Shown: positions 1-8,540, numbered from the stretch's first letter. The stretch is 61,813 nucleotides of DNA from an uncultured Methylomonas sp. (GCA_936941155.1 CAKZJE010000111.1:1-61813), one strand, 5' to 3'. Program-made: numbers and translations. The notes: generated by a model not told the origin, from the sequence alone.

Positions 1-2838
1 TTCATCCGCCACCGCTTTTTGTCCTTGCAAAACTTGGGCGTGTCCAAAATCACGATAATCACAATACGCCGCTTTCAATTCCCGCGCTTGTTCTGAATTA
101 AAAAATCCATGCGCCGCTAAACTTTCAATTTGCCGCACATTGTCTGTGTAAGTGGTTAAATCCAGATGATTAACACTTTGCGACAAAATGCCAAACTGCA
201 CGAGAAATTCAATATCCGCAATTCCACCTTTGCTTTGCTTGATGTCAAAACGTCCCTCTTCTTTCGTTGCCAACGCATCACGCATTTTCTGGCGCATGTC
301 CCGCACTTCGGTTTTTAACTTTTCCTGCTCTCTCGGTAACGACAAAATCCGCTTTCTGATTGCTTCATATTCTTGACGTAAATCTTTATCGCCAGCAATA
401 AAACGCGCCCGCACTAAAGCCTGATGCTCCCACGTCCACGCTTCATTGCGCAAATAGCCTTCATAAGCGTTGATGTGCGTGACCAATAAACCGGAATTGC
501 CACTCGGACGAAGGCGTAAATCCACTTCATACAACACACCGGATAGCATTTTCGTGTCTAAAATATGGCGCACTTTTTGTCCCAAGCGTCCAAAAAACTG
601 GGTGCAGGTCAATGGTTTATCGCCGTTCGTCATCGCGTTGCCATCTGCGGCGTTGTATAAAAACACCATATCTAAATCAGAGCCGTAGCCTAATTCGATG
701 CCGCCGAATTTGCCAAAACCGAGAATGGCGAAATCGTAAGGGTTGTTATGACTGGCAGTCCTTGAAGGACTGCCAGTCATGGCTTTAGGAGGAAAACCAT
801 GTTTATCAGTCAAAATTTTCCAAGCGAAATCCAACACAAACTCGACAATCGTTTCTGCAATATAGGTTAAATAATCGCTCACCACCATCAACGGAATCAC
901 TCCTATGATGTCCGCCGCCGCCACCCGCAACACATTGAGTTGTTTAAATTGCCGTAACGCAATCATCACTTGCTCTTCGTCCTGACTGTCGGTTTTTGCC
1001 AAATATTGCTGCAATTGTTCGGCAAGAGCTTGTTTTTGCAGCGGTTCATACAAGGTGCGCGTATCCATCAACTCATCAAACAACACCGGATACAGCGACA
1101 AATATTCACACACCCACAAGCTGGCACTGGAGAGTTTCACCAATTGCGCCAGTGCGTCAGGATTTTCCGCCAGCAACGCCAAATACACATTGCGCCCCGC
1201 CACTGCTTCAAACAAATTCAACAATCGTCTAAAGGTTTCGTCTTTATTTTTCACCAAACTCATGGCAGAAATAACTGACGGCATCAGTTTTTCCATTACC
1301 GCGATGCCTTTGCTGGTCAAACGTTTGATGGCATTGGAGTTTTTAAAATCGAGCAGATTTTTTAAACTTTGCTCAGGTTGCGTAAAACCCAATTCGCTTA
1401 ATTGCGCAATTAATTCCGGCTCATCGGCTTTCGCCAGCCAAATAAAATAGCTGCTGTCGGGCTTTTTTGTTTGCTCAGAAAGGGAAAAAACCTCATCAAA
1501 CACCGCTTGCACTTGTTCGCGTACTTGATTAAGTTTTTGCAGAAAACTATCCCAATCGGCAAAATCTAACGAATACGCCAAAATCTGCTGCACTTCGGGA
1601 GATTTTGGCAAATCGTGAGTTTGTTTGTCTTGATATTGTTGAATGTGATTTTCGGTGCGGCGCAAAAAATAATACGATTCAATCAGTTGTTGCGCATCTT
1701 CGGGAGGCAGAAGCTCCATTTCGCCCAACGCTTGCAAAATATCCAGAATCCCGCGCTGTTGCAAACGCGGTTCACGTCCGCCGCGTATCAATTGAAACGC
1801 TTGTCCGGTGAATTCAATTTCCCGAATCCCACCGCGTCCTAATTTCACATTATCAAGCCGATCTTTGCGGCGCAGTTCTTGATTGATTTGCGCTTTCAAC
1901 CAGCGCAATTCCTCAAACGCGCCGTAATCGAGATATTTGCGATACACAAACGGTTTCAACATCGCCATCAATTGCGCCCCGTGTTTAAAATCGCCCGCCA
2001 CTTGCCGCGCCTTAATCATTGCGTAACGTTCCCATTCCCGCGCTTGGGTTTGGTAATAATTTTCCATGCCGTCAAAGGTCATAATCACCGGCCCGCTGTC
2101 GCCAAACGGACGCAGGCGAATATCGGTGCGAAACACAAAACCGTCCACCGTGATGGCATCCAACACTTTCACCAAGCTGCGACACATCTGCGCAAAAAAT
2201 TCGCCGTAAGTGGTTTGTTTTCTATCGGCTAATTCGCCATCGTGCAGATAGGCGAAAATCAAATCTATATCAGAGGAATAATTTAGCTCAAACGCACCGA
2301 GTTTTCCCATCCCCAACACCACCAGATTAACCGGCGTACCGTCCGCAGTAACTGGCGTGCCGCGTTTTTCGCAGGCTTGGTTGTAGAGAAAATCCAACGC
2401 GTATTGAATGCAGGAATCGGCTAACCACGATAATTCGACTAAAGTTTGTTTTAAATCTTCCCATCCGGCTAAGTCACGCCAGGCGATGCGCACCATTTCG
2501 CGGCGGCGAAATTGTCGCAATAACGTCATCAGTTCTGATTCGGATGCGGGCGAAAATGTTGCCAATTTTTGACGATAAGTATCACTTTGATAGACGGTCG
2601 TTAAATCACCAGAATTGACTAAATCAGGCAACAGTTGTGGATTGCGCGTACAACTTTCGGCAATAAATTGACTGGAATACCACACTTTCACCAGCGTTGC
2701 GTTGACGGTTTCATTTTGAAACGAAAGATTGGCGGCGTTGATTTTTTCCAGCCACGTTTGCAAAGAAACGGTTACGCCATTTTGTGCGGATGCTGGAAGT
2801 TGTTGGATTTGGGAGGCAAAACTGTTGATTGAAAGCAT
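1..2838 (-). CDS. glnE: Bifunctional glutamine synthetase adenylyltransferase/deadenylylase (3' end outside window)
   Basis: GlnE adds and removes AMP on glutamine synthetase in response to PII and glutamine. The frame is open from ATG 2838 to base 1 (946 codons), so only a short C-terminus is missing. It shows the duplicated nucleotidyltransferase layout. The N-terminal (deadenylylase) motif GMGKLG is at residues 176-181 with SSDID at 188-192. The C-terminal (adenylylase) motif GFGKFGG is at 707-713 with GSDLD at 719-723. Just before the second motif, residues 687-697 (MTGSPSRTASH) are encoded entirely by a 33-bp palindromic repeat of the family found all over the intergenic DNA, inserted without breaking frame. 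Upstream is a repeat-rich gap, so it is probably the first gene of its transcript. Identity is very secure. Confidence 0.96.
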   Translation of the reverse strand, partial: MLSINSFASQIQQLPASAQNGVTVSLQTWLEKINAANLSFQNETVNATLVKVWYSSQFIAESCTRNPQLLPDLVNSGDLTTVYQSDTYRQKLATFSPASESELMTLLRQFRRREMVRIAWRDLAGWEDLKQTLVELSWLADSCIQYALDFLYNQACEKRGTPVTADGTPVNLVVLGMGKLGAFELNYSSDIDLIFAYLHDGELADRKQTTYGEFFAQMCRSLVKVLDAITVDGFVFRTDIRLRPFGDSGPVIMTFDGMENYYQTQAREWERYAMIKARQVAGDFKHGAQLMAMLKPFVYRKYLDYGAFEELRWLKAQINQELRRKDRLDNVKLGRGGIREIEFTGQAFQLIRGGREPRLQQRGILDILQALGEMELLPPEDAQQLIESYYFLRRTENHIQQYQDKQTHDLPKSPEVQQILAYSLDFADWDSFLQKLNQVREQVQAVFDEVFSLSEQTKKPDSSYFIWLAKADEPELIAQLSELGFTQPEQSLKNLLDFKNSNAIKRLTSKGIAVMEKLMPSVISAMSLVKNKDETFRRLLNLFEAVAGRNVYLALLAENPDALAQLVKLSSASLWVCEYLSLYPVLFDELMDTRTLYEPLQKQALAEQLQQYLAKTDSQDEEQVMIALRQFKQLNVLRVAAADIIGVIPLMVVSDYLTYIAETIVEFVLDFAWKILTDKHGFPPKAMTGSPSRTASHNNPYDFAILGFGKFGGIELGYGSDLDMVFLYNAADGNAMTNGDKPLTCTQFFGRLGQKVRHILDTKMLSGVLYEVDLRLRPSGNSGLLVTHINAYEGYLRNEAWTWEHQALVRARFIAGDKDLRQEYEAIRKRILSLPREQEKLKTEVRDMRQKMRDALATKEEGRFDIKQSKGGIADIEFLVQFGILSQSVNHLDLTTYTDNVRQIESLAAHGFFNSEQARELKAAYCDYRDFGHAQVLQGQKAVADE
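748..780. repeat. Type A palindromic element inside glnE
   Basis: This is a 33-bp palindrome with arms ATGACTGGCAGTCCTT / AAGGACTGCCAGTCAT. It belongs to the same family as the intergenic copies at 9964, 10141, 23522, 26219 and 38386. It is exactly 11 codons and in frame with glnE, lying between ...GFPPKA and NNPYDFAIL in the adenylyltransferase half. Confidence 0.93.
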
Positions 2839-2987
2839 AATGATTTAGGACTCAATGGAAAGTTTTTGACAAAGGATGCGCGTGCACTATTTTCGCTCAT
2901 TATAACGAAGGCGTTAGAAACCATGATAATTTAATCGTTTTAACACATGCGTTAGATGTTTGAGATTAGCTGCGGTTTTGAAATTTG

Positions 2988-3065
2988 AAGACAGTCAGTC
3001 GTCTTGCTAAAAAATTCAAGACGACTGGTCGTTTTTGAAAATTTTTAAAGATAACTGGTCGTCTT
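2988..3065. repeat. Three type C palindromes at exact 30-bp spacing
   Basis: Three 18-bp palindromes, consensus AAGACGACTGGTCGTCTT, start at 2988, 3018 and 3048, a strict 30-bp period. They are separated by 12-bp AT-rich spacers of the form gaaaatttttaa. The first and third copies carry single-base decay. Single copies of the same palindrome occur at 10036, 46836 and 53816, each with the same A/T-rich flanks. Confidence 0.85.
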
Positions 3066-3157
3066 TAAAAATTTTTGCGAAAAGGCGGGTAAAAAAGCGT
3101 GTTTAGGAATATGCACAAAACAATTTCTTCAAGTGAATTATTAAATCGCCGCATGTC

Positions 3158-3454
3158 ACGACTGGTAGTCCTCAAAGGCATAGTTATCTACACATCTTTA
3201 GTTTAAAAAAGTGTTTATATATCAATTAGATATTGAAATATGTAGGTTGGGTTAGCTGCTTTTTTCGTCAGAAAAAAGAGCGTAACCCAACAAAGTGCGT
3301 CTATTTTAACGCTGAATGTTGGGTTACGCTTATCTCGCTTCGCTCAATAATGCTAACCCAACCTACAAAAAATTCTTTATTATCAATGCTTTTGTTATAA
3401 AAAACATCAAACTATCTTGTGTAGATACCTATGCCTCAAAGGACTGCCAGTCGT
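3158..3454. repeat. Type A palindrome interrupted by a MITE
   Basis: The left part (3158-3178, ACGACTGGTAGTCCTCAAAGG region) and right part (3434-3454, ending GGACTGCCAGTCGT) rejoin into a normal type A palindrome once the 255-bp element and one copy of its 9-bp duplication are removed. This shows the palindrome was present before the MITE arrived. Confidence 0.85.
3179..3433 (+). mobile_element. MITE copy 1 (non-autonomous, 255 bp, 9-bp target duplication)
   Basis: The terminal inverted repeats are CATAGTTATCTACACA at the left and TGTGTAGATACCTATG at the right. The element is flanked by a perfect 9-bp direct repeat CCTCAAAGG (3170-3178 and 3434-3442). It has no coding capacity. The interior holds a long inverted repeat with arms containing AGGTTGGGTTAGC and GCTAACCCAACCT around GTTGGGTTACGCT motifs. 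A second copy in inverse orientation lies at 53459-53711 with its own 9-bp duplication. A 9-bp duplication fits families such as IS4 or the IS903 group of IS5; no partner transposase is in the window. Confidence 0.9.
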
Positions 3455-3535
3455 TATGCTGCCGGAGTTTTTTTATGTTCCTTCCTTATTTGACAGAAAG
3501 GAAATAGAGAGGAAATTGTGGATTTATAGACGGCA

Positions 3536-3563
3536 GTAGAGACGCAAGATTTTGCGTCTCTAC
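3536..3563. repeat. Type D palindrome (GTAGAGACGCAA...)
   Basis: This is a 28-bp near-perfect palindrome with arms GTAGAGACGCAA / TTGCGTCTCTAC. Other copies are at 50319, 55905 and (variant core) 51092. All are intergenic. Confidence 0.88.
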
Positions 3564-3606
3564 CGGAGATATGAAGGTCTGGAGAGTGATGGCTGAAAAG
3601 TGCCGT

Positions 3607-4134
3607 CTACCAAAAGGTTTTGTACAGTTTCGGAAAGAGTTTTTTCGCTTTTTTCTCGTCTAAATCAGCGATTTTTTCGTCATACCATGCCTCAAAACTA
3701 ATTTCAGGATACGGAAAATCTTGCACTTTTTCGCTGAAATCTTCCAAGCCGGTTTTTTCAACTGCCATTGTATAAAGCAGTCCCAAAATTTCTTCTAAAA
3801 CCGGATAATTGTCTTCATCATCAGCGATTTTCACCAAACTATCAGGATTTTCCAGTGCGTTGTAAAACGGCTCTTTGCCTTGCGCAATCAGCCACGCGCG
3901 AAAATAATCAAAGCCATCATCAGAACAGCCGCCCAAAATCAGGTACGCCGCGCCCCAAAGATTGCCGTTGTATGACTGCGAATATAAGCGATTGAAAATA
4001 TCATAAAACGCAATAAATTCTGCTTCACTTAATGCCTCAAGCAAAGCCTCCAATTGCGGCATCTGCAATTCATAATCGTGTTTGGTATTTTTGCGCGATT
4101 GTTCAATGATGTGCCAAAACTGTTTTTCGTCCAT
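3607..4134 (-). CDS. DUF4240 domain protein
   Basis: A 175-residue soluble protein starting MDEKQFWHIIEQSRKN, the characteristic opening of the DUF4240 family (one domain, helical, function unknown). The central stretch LWGAAYLILGGCSDDGFDYF and the following FRAWLIAQGKEPFYNALENP are typical of the family. No signal peptide or membrane segment is visible. It is the last gene of a five-gene minus-strand run, 30 bp after the beta-propeller gene. The family call rests on motif recognition; the role is unknown. Confidence 0.85.
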   Translation of the reverse strand: MDEKQFWHIIEQSRKNTKHDYELQMPQLEALLEALSEAEFIAFYDIFNRLYSQSYNGNLWGAAYLILGGCSDDGFDYFRAWLIAQGKEPFYNALENPDSLVKIADDEDNYPVLEEILGLLYTMAVEKTGLEDFSEKVQDFPYPEISFEAWYDEKIADLDEKKAKKLFPKLYKTFW

Positions 4135-4164
4135 TGTTTTTCCTGATAAAAAAGTGATTTTTGT

Positions 4165-5154
4165 TTATTTGGGAAAGTGAAAACTATCCGCGACAGGCTC
4201 AATTTGAAACAAGCGATTCGGCATGTGGGTGTTAATGGTTTTTTCCTTGCCGTTTTTATCGCGCTCCCGCAATTTAAAGGCATTACAATCACCAATCAAA
4301 TGCGTGCCAAACGGCGTTTCAATCGCATCTTGCACCCATTTCACTGGAAAATAAGGATTTGTGCCGGGAATTCTTTCGGTCAATTGAAAGTTTTTGTCGA
4401 ATAACAACACTTCACCTTTGCGCGAATTCGACAGCATATAGCCGCCAGAATGCGGGCGAATATGATGTGCGCCGTTTAAATTAGAAATCACGATGTCAGT
4501 TTGCAAAGTTTCGCGGTCAATCCGAGCGAGTTTGCCTTGATAAAATAAAATCGTCAGCACTTTTGATGAATCGTAAGGGTCAACAATCGCGGAATTCAAA
4601 TGCGTAGTTTGCAAACGCCCCGGATAGTTTTTCAAACGGTGATCTATGTTTTTATCAATCACTCGTGTGCCGCCGCCGTAAGCTTGATCGTAACCGTGTT
4701 CTGTGCCCCACCACGACCAAATCAGGTTGCCGTCTAAATCAAATTCTAATAACGCATCGACACCGCTGGAGGTGACTAAAATACCTTTTTCTGTGCGGCG
4801 CAACGAGCGGACTTGAGTTAAGAGTGGGCTGCGAATTTCTAAGTCAATCTCTCCTTGATCGTTCATGCGGACAATGTGTTCGTCACCTGCCACGCCTTCT
4901 TCTGCACAGGGTAAGCCGGTGATGAAATATAAACCTTCGCCTGCAATATAGTGCATTCCAAACGGTTTAGTGAGTTCAAGTTCCCCTAAGGATTTGATGC
5001 CGCCTAATGTGCCATCGTGTTCAAATAATTGCAGTTTTCCGCCCGGCAGACCTTTAAAAACATCGTTTGATTTGTCTTTGCCGCGAATAATGCGATTGAG
5101 TCTGAATTTAGCGTAATCCCAATTTGTTTGAGGATAAGAAACAACAAATTTCAT
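4165..5154 (-). CDS. Six-bladed beta-propeller-like protein, function unknown
   Basis: A 329-residue protein without an obvious signal peptide. It is built from repeated strand-rich units with turns such as GGKLQLFEHDG, LLEFDLDGNLIWSWWG and GEVLLFDKNFQLTERIPG, the pattern of beta-propellers of the NHL/arylsulfotransferase-like class. The motif GNLIWSWWGTEHG resembles the blade sequence of arylsulfotransferase-like propellers, but no catalytic histidine set can be assigned with confidence. It follows metA by 67 bp and precedes the DUF4240 gene by 30 bp on the same strand, so co-transcription is likely. Function is not recognised. Confidence 0.7.
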   Translation of the reverse strand: MKFVVSYPQTNWDYAKFRLNRIIRGKDKSNDVFKGLPGGKLQLFEHDGTLGGIKSLGELELTKPFGMHYIAGEGLYFITGLPCAEEGVAGDEHIVRMNDQGEIDLEIRSPLLTQVRSLRRTEKGILVTSSGVDALLEFDLDGNLIWSWWGTEHGYDQAYGGGTRVIDKNIDHRLKNYPGRLQTTHLNSAIVDPYDSSKVLTILFYQGKLARIDRETLQTDIVISNLNGAHHIRPHSGGYMLSNSRKGEVLLFDKNFQLTERIPGTNPYFPVKWVQDAIETPFGTHLIGDCNAFKLRERDKNGKEKTINTHMPNRLFQIEPVADSFHFPK

Positions 5155-5221
5155 ATTATTTTGCTCGTTAAAGTGTGTGTTTTTTAAGAATTTGCGAGAG
5201 GAATTTTACTCTCTGTTTTAG

Positions 5222-6298
5222 TTATTTCTCACAGCGAAAACCCAGTGGATTGTCTGGATTAATTCCATCCATAAACGGCAAGCGTCTATCTTGATTGGTG
5301 ATTTGATACACTTTTCCCAGCCAATTATTAAACACAGCTTTGGCGGTATCGCGCCAAGTGTTATCCAAAAACGGCAAAATTTCTTGCTCAGGAAAGGCGG
5401 GTAAGGGTTGTTGTTGTGATTGTGCTGCCAACACTTGCTGTTGATAGGTGCTAAAAATCTCTTGCGCCTGCTGATTAAAATAATGCACAGGGTAGGGCGG
5501 ATAATCTTCGCGTTCTTGATAAAAAAAGCGCAGCACTTCGCGTTTGTATTCTTTTAATAAGCTCACATCATCGTATTCAGGATGACCTTGAAAATACACC
5601 ATCCGAAAACCATCGGGACTCACCGCCAAATGTACGCCGACTTCTTTCGCGCTGGCTAAAACTTTGATTCCAACTTCTTCCATTGCCGCTTGCGACACAT
5701 CATTAAAACGTGAATGTGGCACATCAAAGCGGGTGTTAATTTCCACCACGAGCGGATGCGTGCGGTCAGTGAGTTGATGCGTAAACACGCCCCAGCGTTT
5801 GCTTGGTTGATGAACTCTGCGAATCCCGTGACAGTATTGAATCAAGGCGTGGGTTGCCAAACAAGAACACAAAGTGGAGGTGACATTTTCTTTTGCCCAT
5901 TCAAACACTTCGGTTAACGGTTGCCAAAAATCTTCTTTTTCCAAATGTGCATGAGTGACGTTTGCGCCGCTGATAATTAACGCATCCAAACCTTCCTGCT
6001 TAATTTGTTCAAACGTTTGATAATACTTATCAATATGCGCCTGACCTTGTGCGCCGCGCTCTAAGCCAGAAATGGTAAAAGGATGCACATAAAACTGCGC
6101 AATTTGATTACACGCCCCAACCAGCCGAAAAAACTGTCGCTCAGTTGCTTCCAGTGCTGCATCCGGCATCATATTCAGCAAGCCAATATGCAGGGCGCGA
6201 ATATCCTGATGGTCGGCGCGACTTTTATCCAAAATATCTTCACCTTCTTCCTGCAAACGGGCAAAGGTCGGTAAGTCAAGATGGGCAACTAGCGGCAT
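5222..6298 (-). CDS. metA: Homoserine O-acyltransferase (MetA family)
   Basis: This enzyme acylates the hydroxyl of homoserine using succinyl- or acetyl-CoA, the first committed step to methionine. The 358 residues align with the MetA fold. The nucleophile is Cys146 in VTSTLCSCLATHALIQY, where E. coli has VTSTLFVCWA. The catalytic His239 and Glu241 lie in YFQGHPEYD. The core NMMPDAALEATERQF replaces the E. coli NLMPKKIETENQ, so the MPKK lysines are absent and the acyl donor cannot be read from sequence. A C-terminal extension rich in Q (around 280-315) is unusual. It starts 12 bp after the P-loop ATPase gene, so it is probably translated from the same message. Confidence 0.9.
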   Translation of the reverse strand: MPLVAHLDLPTFARLQEEGEDILDKSRADHQDIRALHIGLLNMMPDAALEATERQFFRLVGACNQIAQFYVHPFTISGLERGAQGQAHIDKYYQTFEQIKQEGLDALIISGANVTHAHLEKEDFWQPLTEVFEWAKENVTSTLCSCLATHALIQYCHGIRRVHQPSKRWGVFTHQLTDRTHPLVVEINTRFDVPHSRFNDVSQAAMEEVGIKVLASAKEVGVHLAVSPDGFRMVYFQGHPEYDDVSLLKEYKREVLRFFYQEREDYPPYPVHYFNQQAQEIFSTYQQQVLAAQSQQQPLPAFPEQEILPFLDNTWRDTAKAVFNNWLGKVYQITNQDRRLPFMDGINPDNPLGFRCEK

Positions 6299-6310
6299 AA
6301 CAGCGTACTC

Positions 6311-7156
6311 TTATGGTTGTTTAGCAAGGGCATCGGCAATCACCTGAATAAAATCGGCTTCCGTTTTTACATTGGCAATCGCGTCCGCTTCAATGGTGTA
6401 GCCATATTGTTTGGCAATGGCTTCATAACGCGGAATCCGTGATTGAAATAAAAATGGAAAAACCCAACTGACAAACTCATCGGGTGGAATTTCATCGGTA
6501 TTTTTATAACCTTTAAAAAACATAAACTTGGTGAGTTGTTCATCTAAAAACGCTTCGCGGTAATACAAAGGTTTTGGATCGGATTTGGCGCGGTCGATGA
6601 TGGTTTGTTCTAAGGAGGTGGGGATTTTGATATAGATAATCAAGCTGTGTTGTGCGAGGGTGTTTAATACGGCGGGGGAATCTAATTCACAAACGCTGCC
6701 GCCTGCGTCGTTTAAAAAGTTTTTGTAGCCATAAATATCTTCTGCTTTGCGAATAAATTCAGGCACATCATTCATGGCAGCAATTTCGGCTTGATGATGT
6801 AGCTTTTGTCGTCGCTTAAATTCTGCTAACGATAAACCACCTAAAGCAGGATTGCCTAATTTGCCTAAGAAAGTAGAAACTGGAGCTAAGTTATTTACCG
6901 TGACATTGTTGCGAATAAAAATAGAGTCGGATAATAACAATTGCCGCAAAAACGGCACTTCCATCGCTTGTTTTTTAATATTATCTAAAATGGGCTCATC
7001 TAAATATTTTGTGCCAATCCGATAATCACCGGAATAATGAAACCATTTTTCTTTGGGCAATTTATTTGCCAATGTGGTTTTGCCTGCCCCCGACATGGCT
7101 AACAGGGTAATACTTTTCGATTCCCACTCAAGGAATTGCGTTGCACTCATTTTCAT
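6311..7156 (-). CDS. P-loop ATPase conserved next to met genes
   Basis: A 281-residue protein with a Walker A motif AMSGAGKTT at about residues 19-27, immediately after the strand KSITLL. This is the layout of nucleotide kinases and shikimate-kinase-like P-loop proteins. Conserved blocks include WFHYSGDYRIGTKYLDEP and STFLGKLGNPALGGLSLAEF. I recall this family as widespread in gammaproteobacteria beside homoserine acyltransferase genes, with no assigned substrate. It starts 4 bp after the DUF6763 stop and ends 12 bp before metA. Coupling to methionine metabolism is inferred from position only. Confidence 0.8.
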   Translation of the reverse strand: MKMSATQFLEWESKSITLLAMSGAGKTTLANKLPKEKWFHYSGDYRIGTKYLDEPILDNIKKQAMEVPFLRQLLLSDSIFIRNNVTVNNLAPVSTFLGKLGNPALGGLSLAEFKRRQKLHHQAEIAAMNDVPEFIRKAEDIYGYKNFLNDAGGSVCELDSPAVLNTLAQHSLIIYIKIPTSLEQTIIDRAKSDPKPLYYREAFLDEQLTKFMFFKGYKNTDEIPPDEFVSWVFPFLFQSRIPRYEAIAKQYGYTIEADAIANVKTEADFIQVIADALAKQP

Positions 7157-7160
7157 TTGC

Positions 7161-7472
7161 TTAACTCGTCTTGTCTAATATATCAGCTAAGTCCATATCT
7201 TCTTGGTCTGGATTGGTGTGTAGGTCATTATCAGAATAACCTAAATCATCGGTTTCTAAACCACCATAAGGTGCGCTCCAATCTTCAGGAGCTTCAATAT
7301 AATCAAATGTGGAGTTATACCAGCTTTCATTGTCATATTCGCCAATATCGCCATTGATATATTGCACACTAATACTGTCATCGCTTTCGCTGATGGCGAC
7401 TACTTTAAATTTTAAATTATTTTCAATGTCTTTATACCAGCGTTCGATGACAGGGTCTGTAATCGTTGCCAT
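7161..7472 (-). CDS. DUF6763 family small acidic protein
   Basis: A 103-residue acidic protein starting MATITDPVIERWYKDIE with a central VQYINGDIGEYDNESWY block. This matches the small gammaproteobacterial family annotated DUF6763, whose members share the opening P-x-I-x-x-WY and the YxxGDIxE motif. The C-terminal 35 residues are very rich in D/E and probably disordered. It is the first gene of the minus-strand met operon, and the promoter must lie in the 65 bp shared with the divergent nuclease gene. Function unknown. Confidence 0.75.
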   Translation of the reverse strand: MATITDPVIERWYKDIENNLKFKVVAISESDDSISVQYINGDIGEYDNESWYNSTFDYIEAPEDWSAPYGGLETDDLGYSDNDLHTNPDQEDMDLADILDKTS

Positions 7473-7537
7473 GTTTGCTTCCTCATTGTCGAGTTAATGT
7501 AAAATGGTCATCATATAGAAAATTCTTTACGTTGTGG

Positions 7538-8428
7538 ATGTTTATGAGAAGAAATAATAAAGACTTGCTTTGGTTAGCAATTTTGGTGTTAGAACTGGTC
7601 TGGAAAAAGCCTGCCTCGCTGTTGATTTTTTTGCTGATTGGCTGCACTTGGTATGGTTATCAAACCTTTGTAGGACATCCTGCTTTAAGTTTTAAAGGCT
7701 TGCCGCAAACCCAATCTACGCTTAATGCAAATACTTGGAATCGCACTTTAACCAATCAAGCTTTTCTGGTTGGCTATTCTGATAAACGCGGCAATCCGTT
7801 GTGGGTAAGTTACGCGCTGCAAACTGTGCCTGAAAACGCCCCGCATTTAAAAAGACCATCGCGTTTTACCGCTGATTGGCGGGCGGTTAATAAAGTTACC
7901 CATCAAGATTACGACAAAAGCGGCTACGACCGAGGACATCTTGCGCCAAATTATGCAATTAGCAGTTTATATGGCAAAGATGCGCAGCTAGAAACGTTTT
8001 TAATGACCAATATTAGCCCGCAAAAGCCGAATTTAAATCGCAAGCTTTGGCAGCGATTGGAAGAGGCAGAGGTAAAATATTTTACGCAATTGTCGCCAAC
8101 CATTTGGGTGACAGCGGGGCCTGTGTTTGATGAGTCTATTGAATCTTTAAAAAATGCCCATAATGTTGAAATACCTGATGCTTTTTACAAAGTTTATGCC
8201 ATGTCAGGCAACGGAAAAACCTATTTATTAGCGTTTTTAATGCCGCAAACGGTGAAAGGAAACGAGCCTTTAGCCGATTATGTGGTGACGGTGGACAAAG
8301 TGGAGGAGCTAACGGGCTTGGATTTTTTCCATGAATTGGACGATAAAGAAGAAACTGCTTTAGAATCTACTCTTGATACGCAGCCTTGGCAGTTGGATGT
8401 GGTTAATCATATTCCGTCGCGGTATTGA
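7538..8428 (+). CDS. Membrane-anchored DNA/RNA non-specific endonuclease (NUC1 family)
   Basis: The catalytic motif DRGHLAP is at residues 131-137 (His134 is the general base) in a 296-residue protein. Further family landmarks are TADWRAVNKVTHQDY before it and TNISPQKPNLNRKLW after it, which supplies the metal-binding Asn. A hydrophobic segment at about residues 10-40 should act as signal anchor, placing the nuclease outside the cytoplasm. I prefer ATG 7538 (MFMRRNN) over the longer frame from 7466, because that frame would overlap the divergent DUF6763 start. Likely role: nutrient or competitor DNA degradation (inference). Confidence 0.9.
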   Translation: MFMRRNNKDLLWLAILVLELVWKKPASLLIFLLIGCTWYGYQTFVGHPALSFKGLPQTQSTLNANTWNRTLTNQAFLVGYSDKRGNPLWVSYALQTVPENAPHLKRPSRFTADWRAVNKVTHQDYDKSGYDRGHLAPNYAISSLYGKDAQLETFLMTNISPQKPNLNRKLWQRLEEAEVKYFTQLSPTIWVTAGPVFDESIESLKNAHNVEIPDAFYKVYAMSGNGKTYLLAFLMPQTVKGNEPLADYVVTVDKVEELTGLDFFHELDDKEETALESTLDTQPWQLDVVNHIPSRY

Positions 8429-8439
8429 GAGATTAAAAA

Positions 8440-8470
8440 AACTGAGAGGTTTTTAAAACCTGTCAGGTGT
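8440..8470. repeat. Degenerate type B palindrome
   Basis: The right arm AAAACCTGTCAGGTG is intact and the left arm (ACTGAGAGGTTTTT) is decayed. It lies just after the nuclease stop. It belongs to the ACCTGACAGGT family seen at 18331, 23012, 49762 and 58795. Confidence 0.65.
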
Positions 8471-8540
8471 ATGCTGGATGTTACAAAATAAAAATTATAA
8501 AAATATTTTCAATAATGATTGATTGAGTGAGGTAGGGAAA

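Larger units (their letters stand above)
2839..3606. other. Repeat-rich intergenic region between glnE and the DUF4240 gene
   Basis: I see no gene here. The stretch holds three type C palindromes at 2988-3065, a type A palindrome split by a MITE (3158-3454) and a type D palindrome at 3536-3563. The glnE promoter must lie in the first 150 bases, but I cannot pick it with confidence. Confidence 0.8.

Noticed and set aside
1055-2232. Plus-strand frames of 117-131 codons inside glnE
   Set aside because: They are antisense shadows of the continuous GlnE reading frame.
2988-3065. CRISPR array or replication iterons
   Set aside because: Only three short imperfect palindromes with near-identical 12-bp spacers, no cas or rep gene, and single copies elsewhere in the window.
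3179-3433. Small ORF of 63 codons at 3316-3507 as a gene
   Set aside because: It lies in the MITE arm and type A palindrome, with no ribosome binding site and composition dictated by the repeats.
7466-7537. Longer N-terminus for the nuclease from 7466
   Set aside because: It would overlap the divergent DUF6763 start and lacks a Shine-Dalgarno; ATG 7538 leads straight into the membrane anchor.
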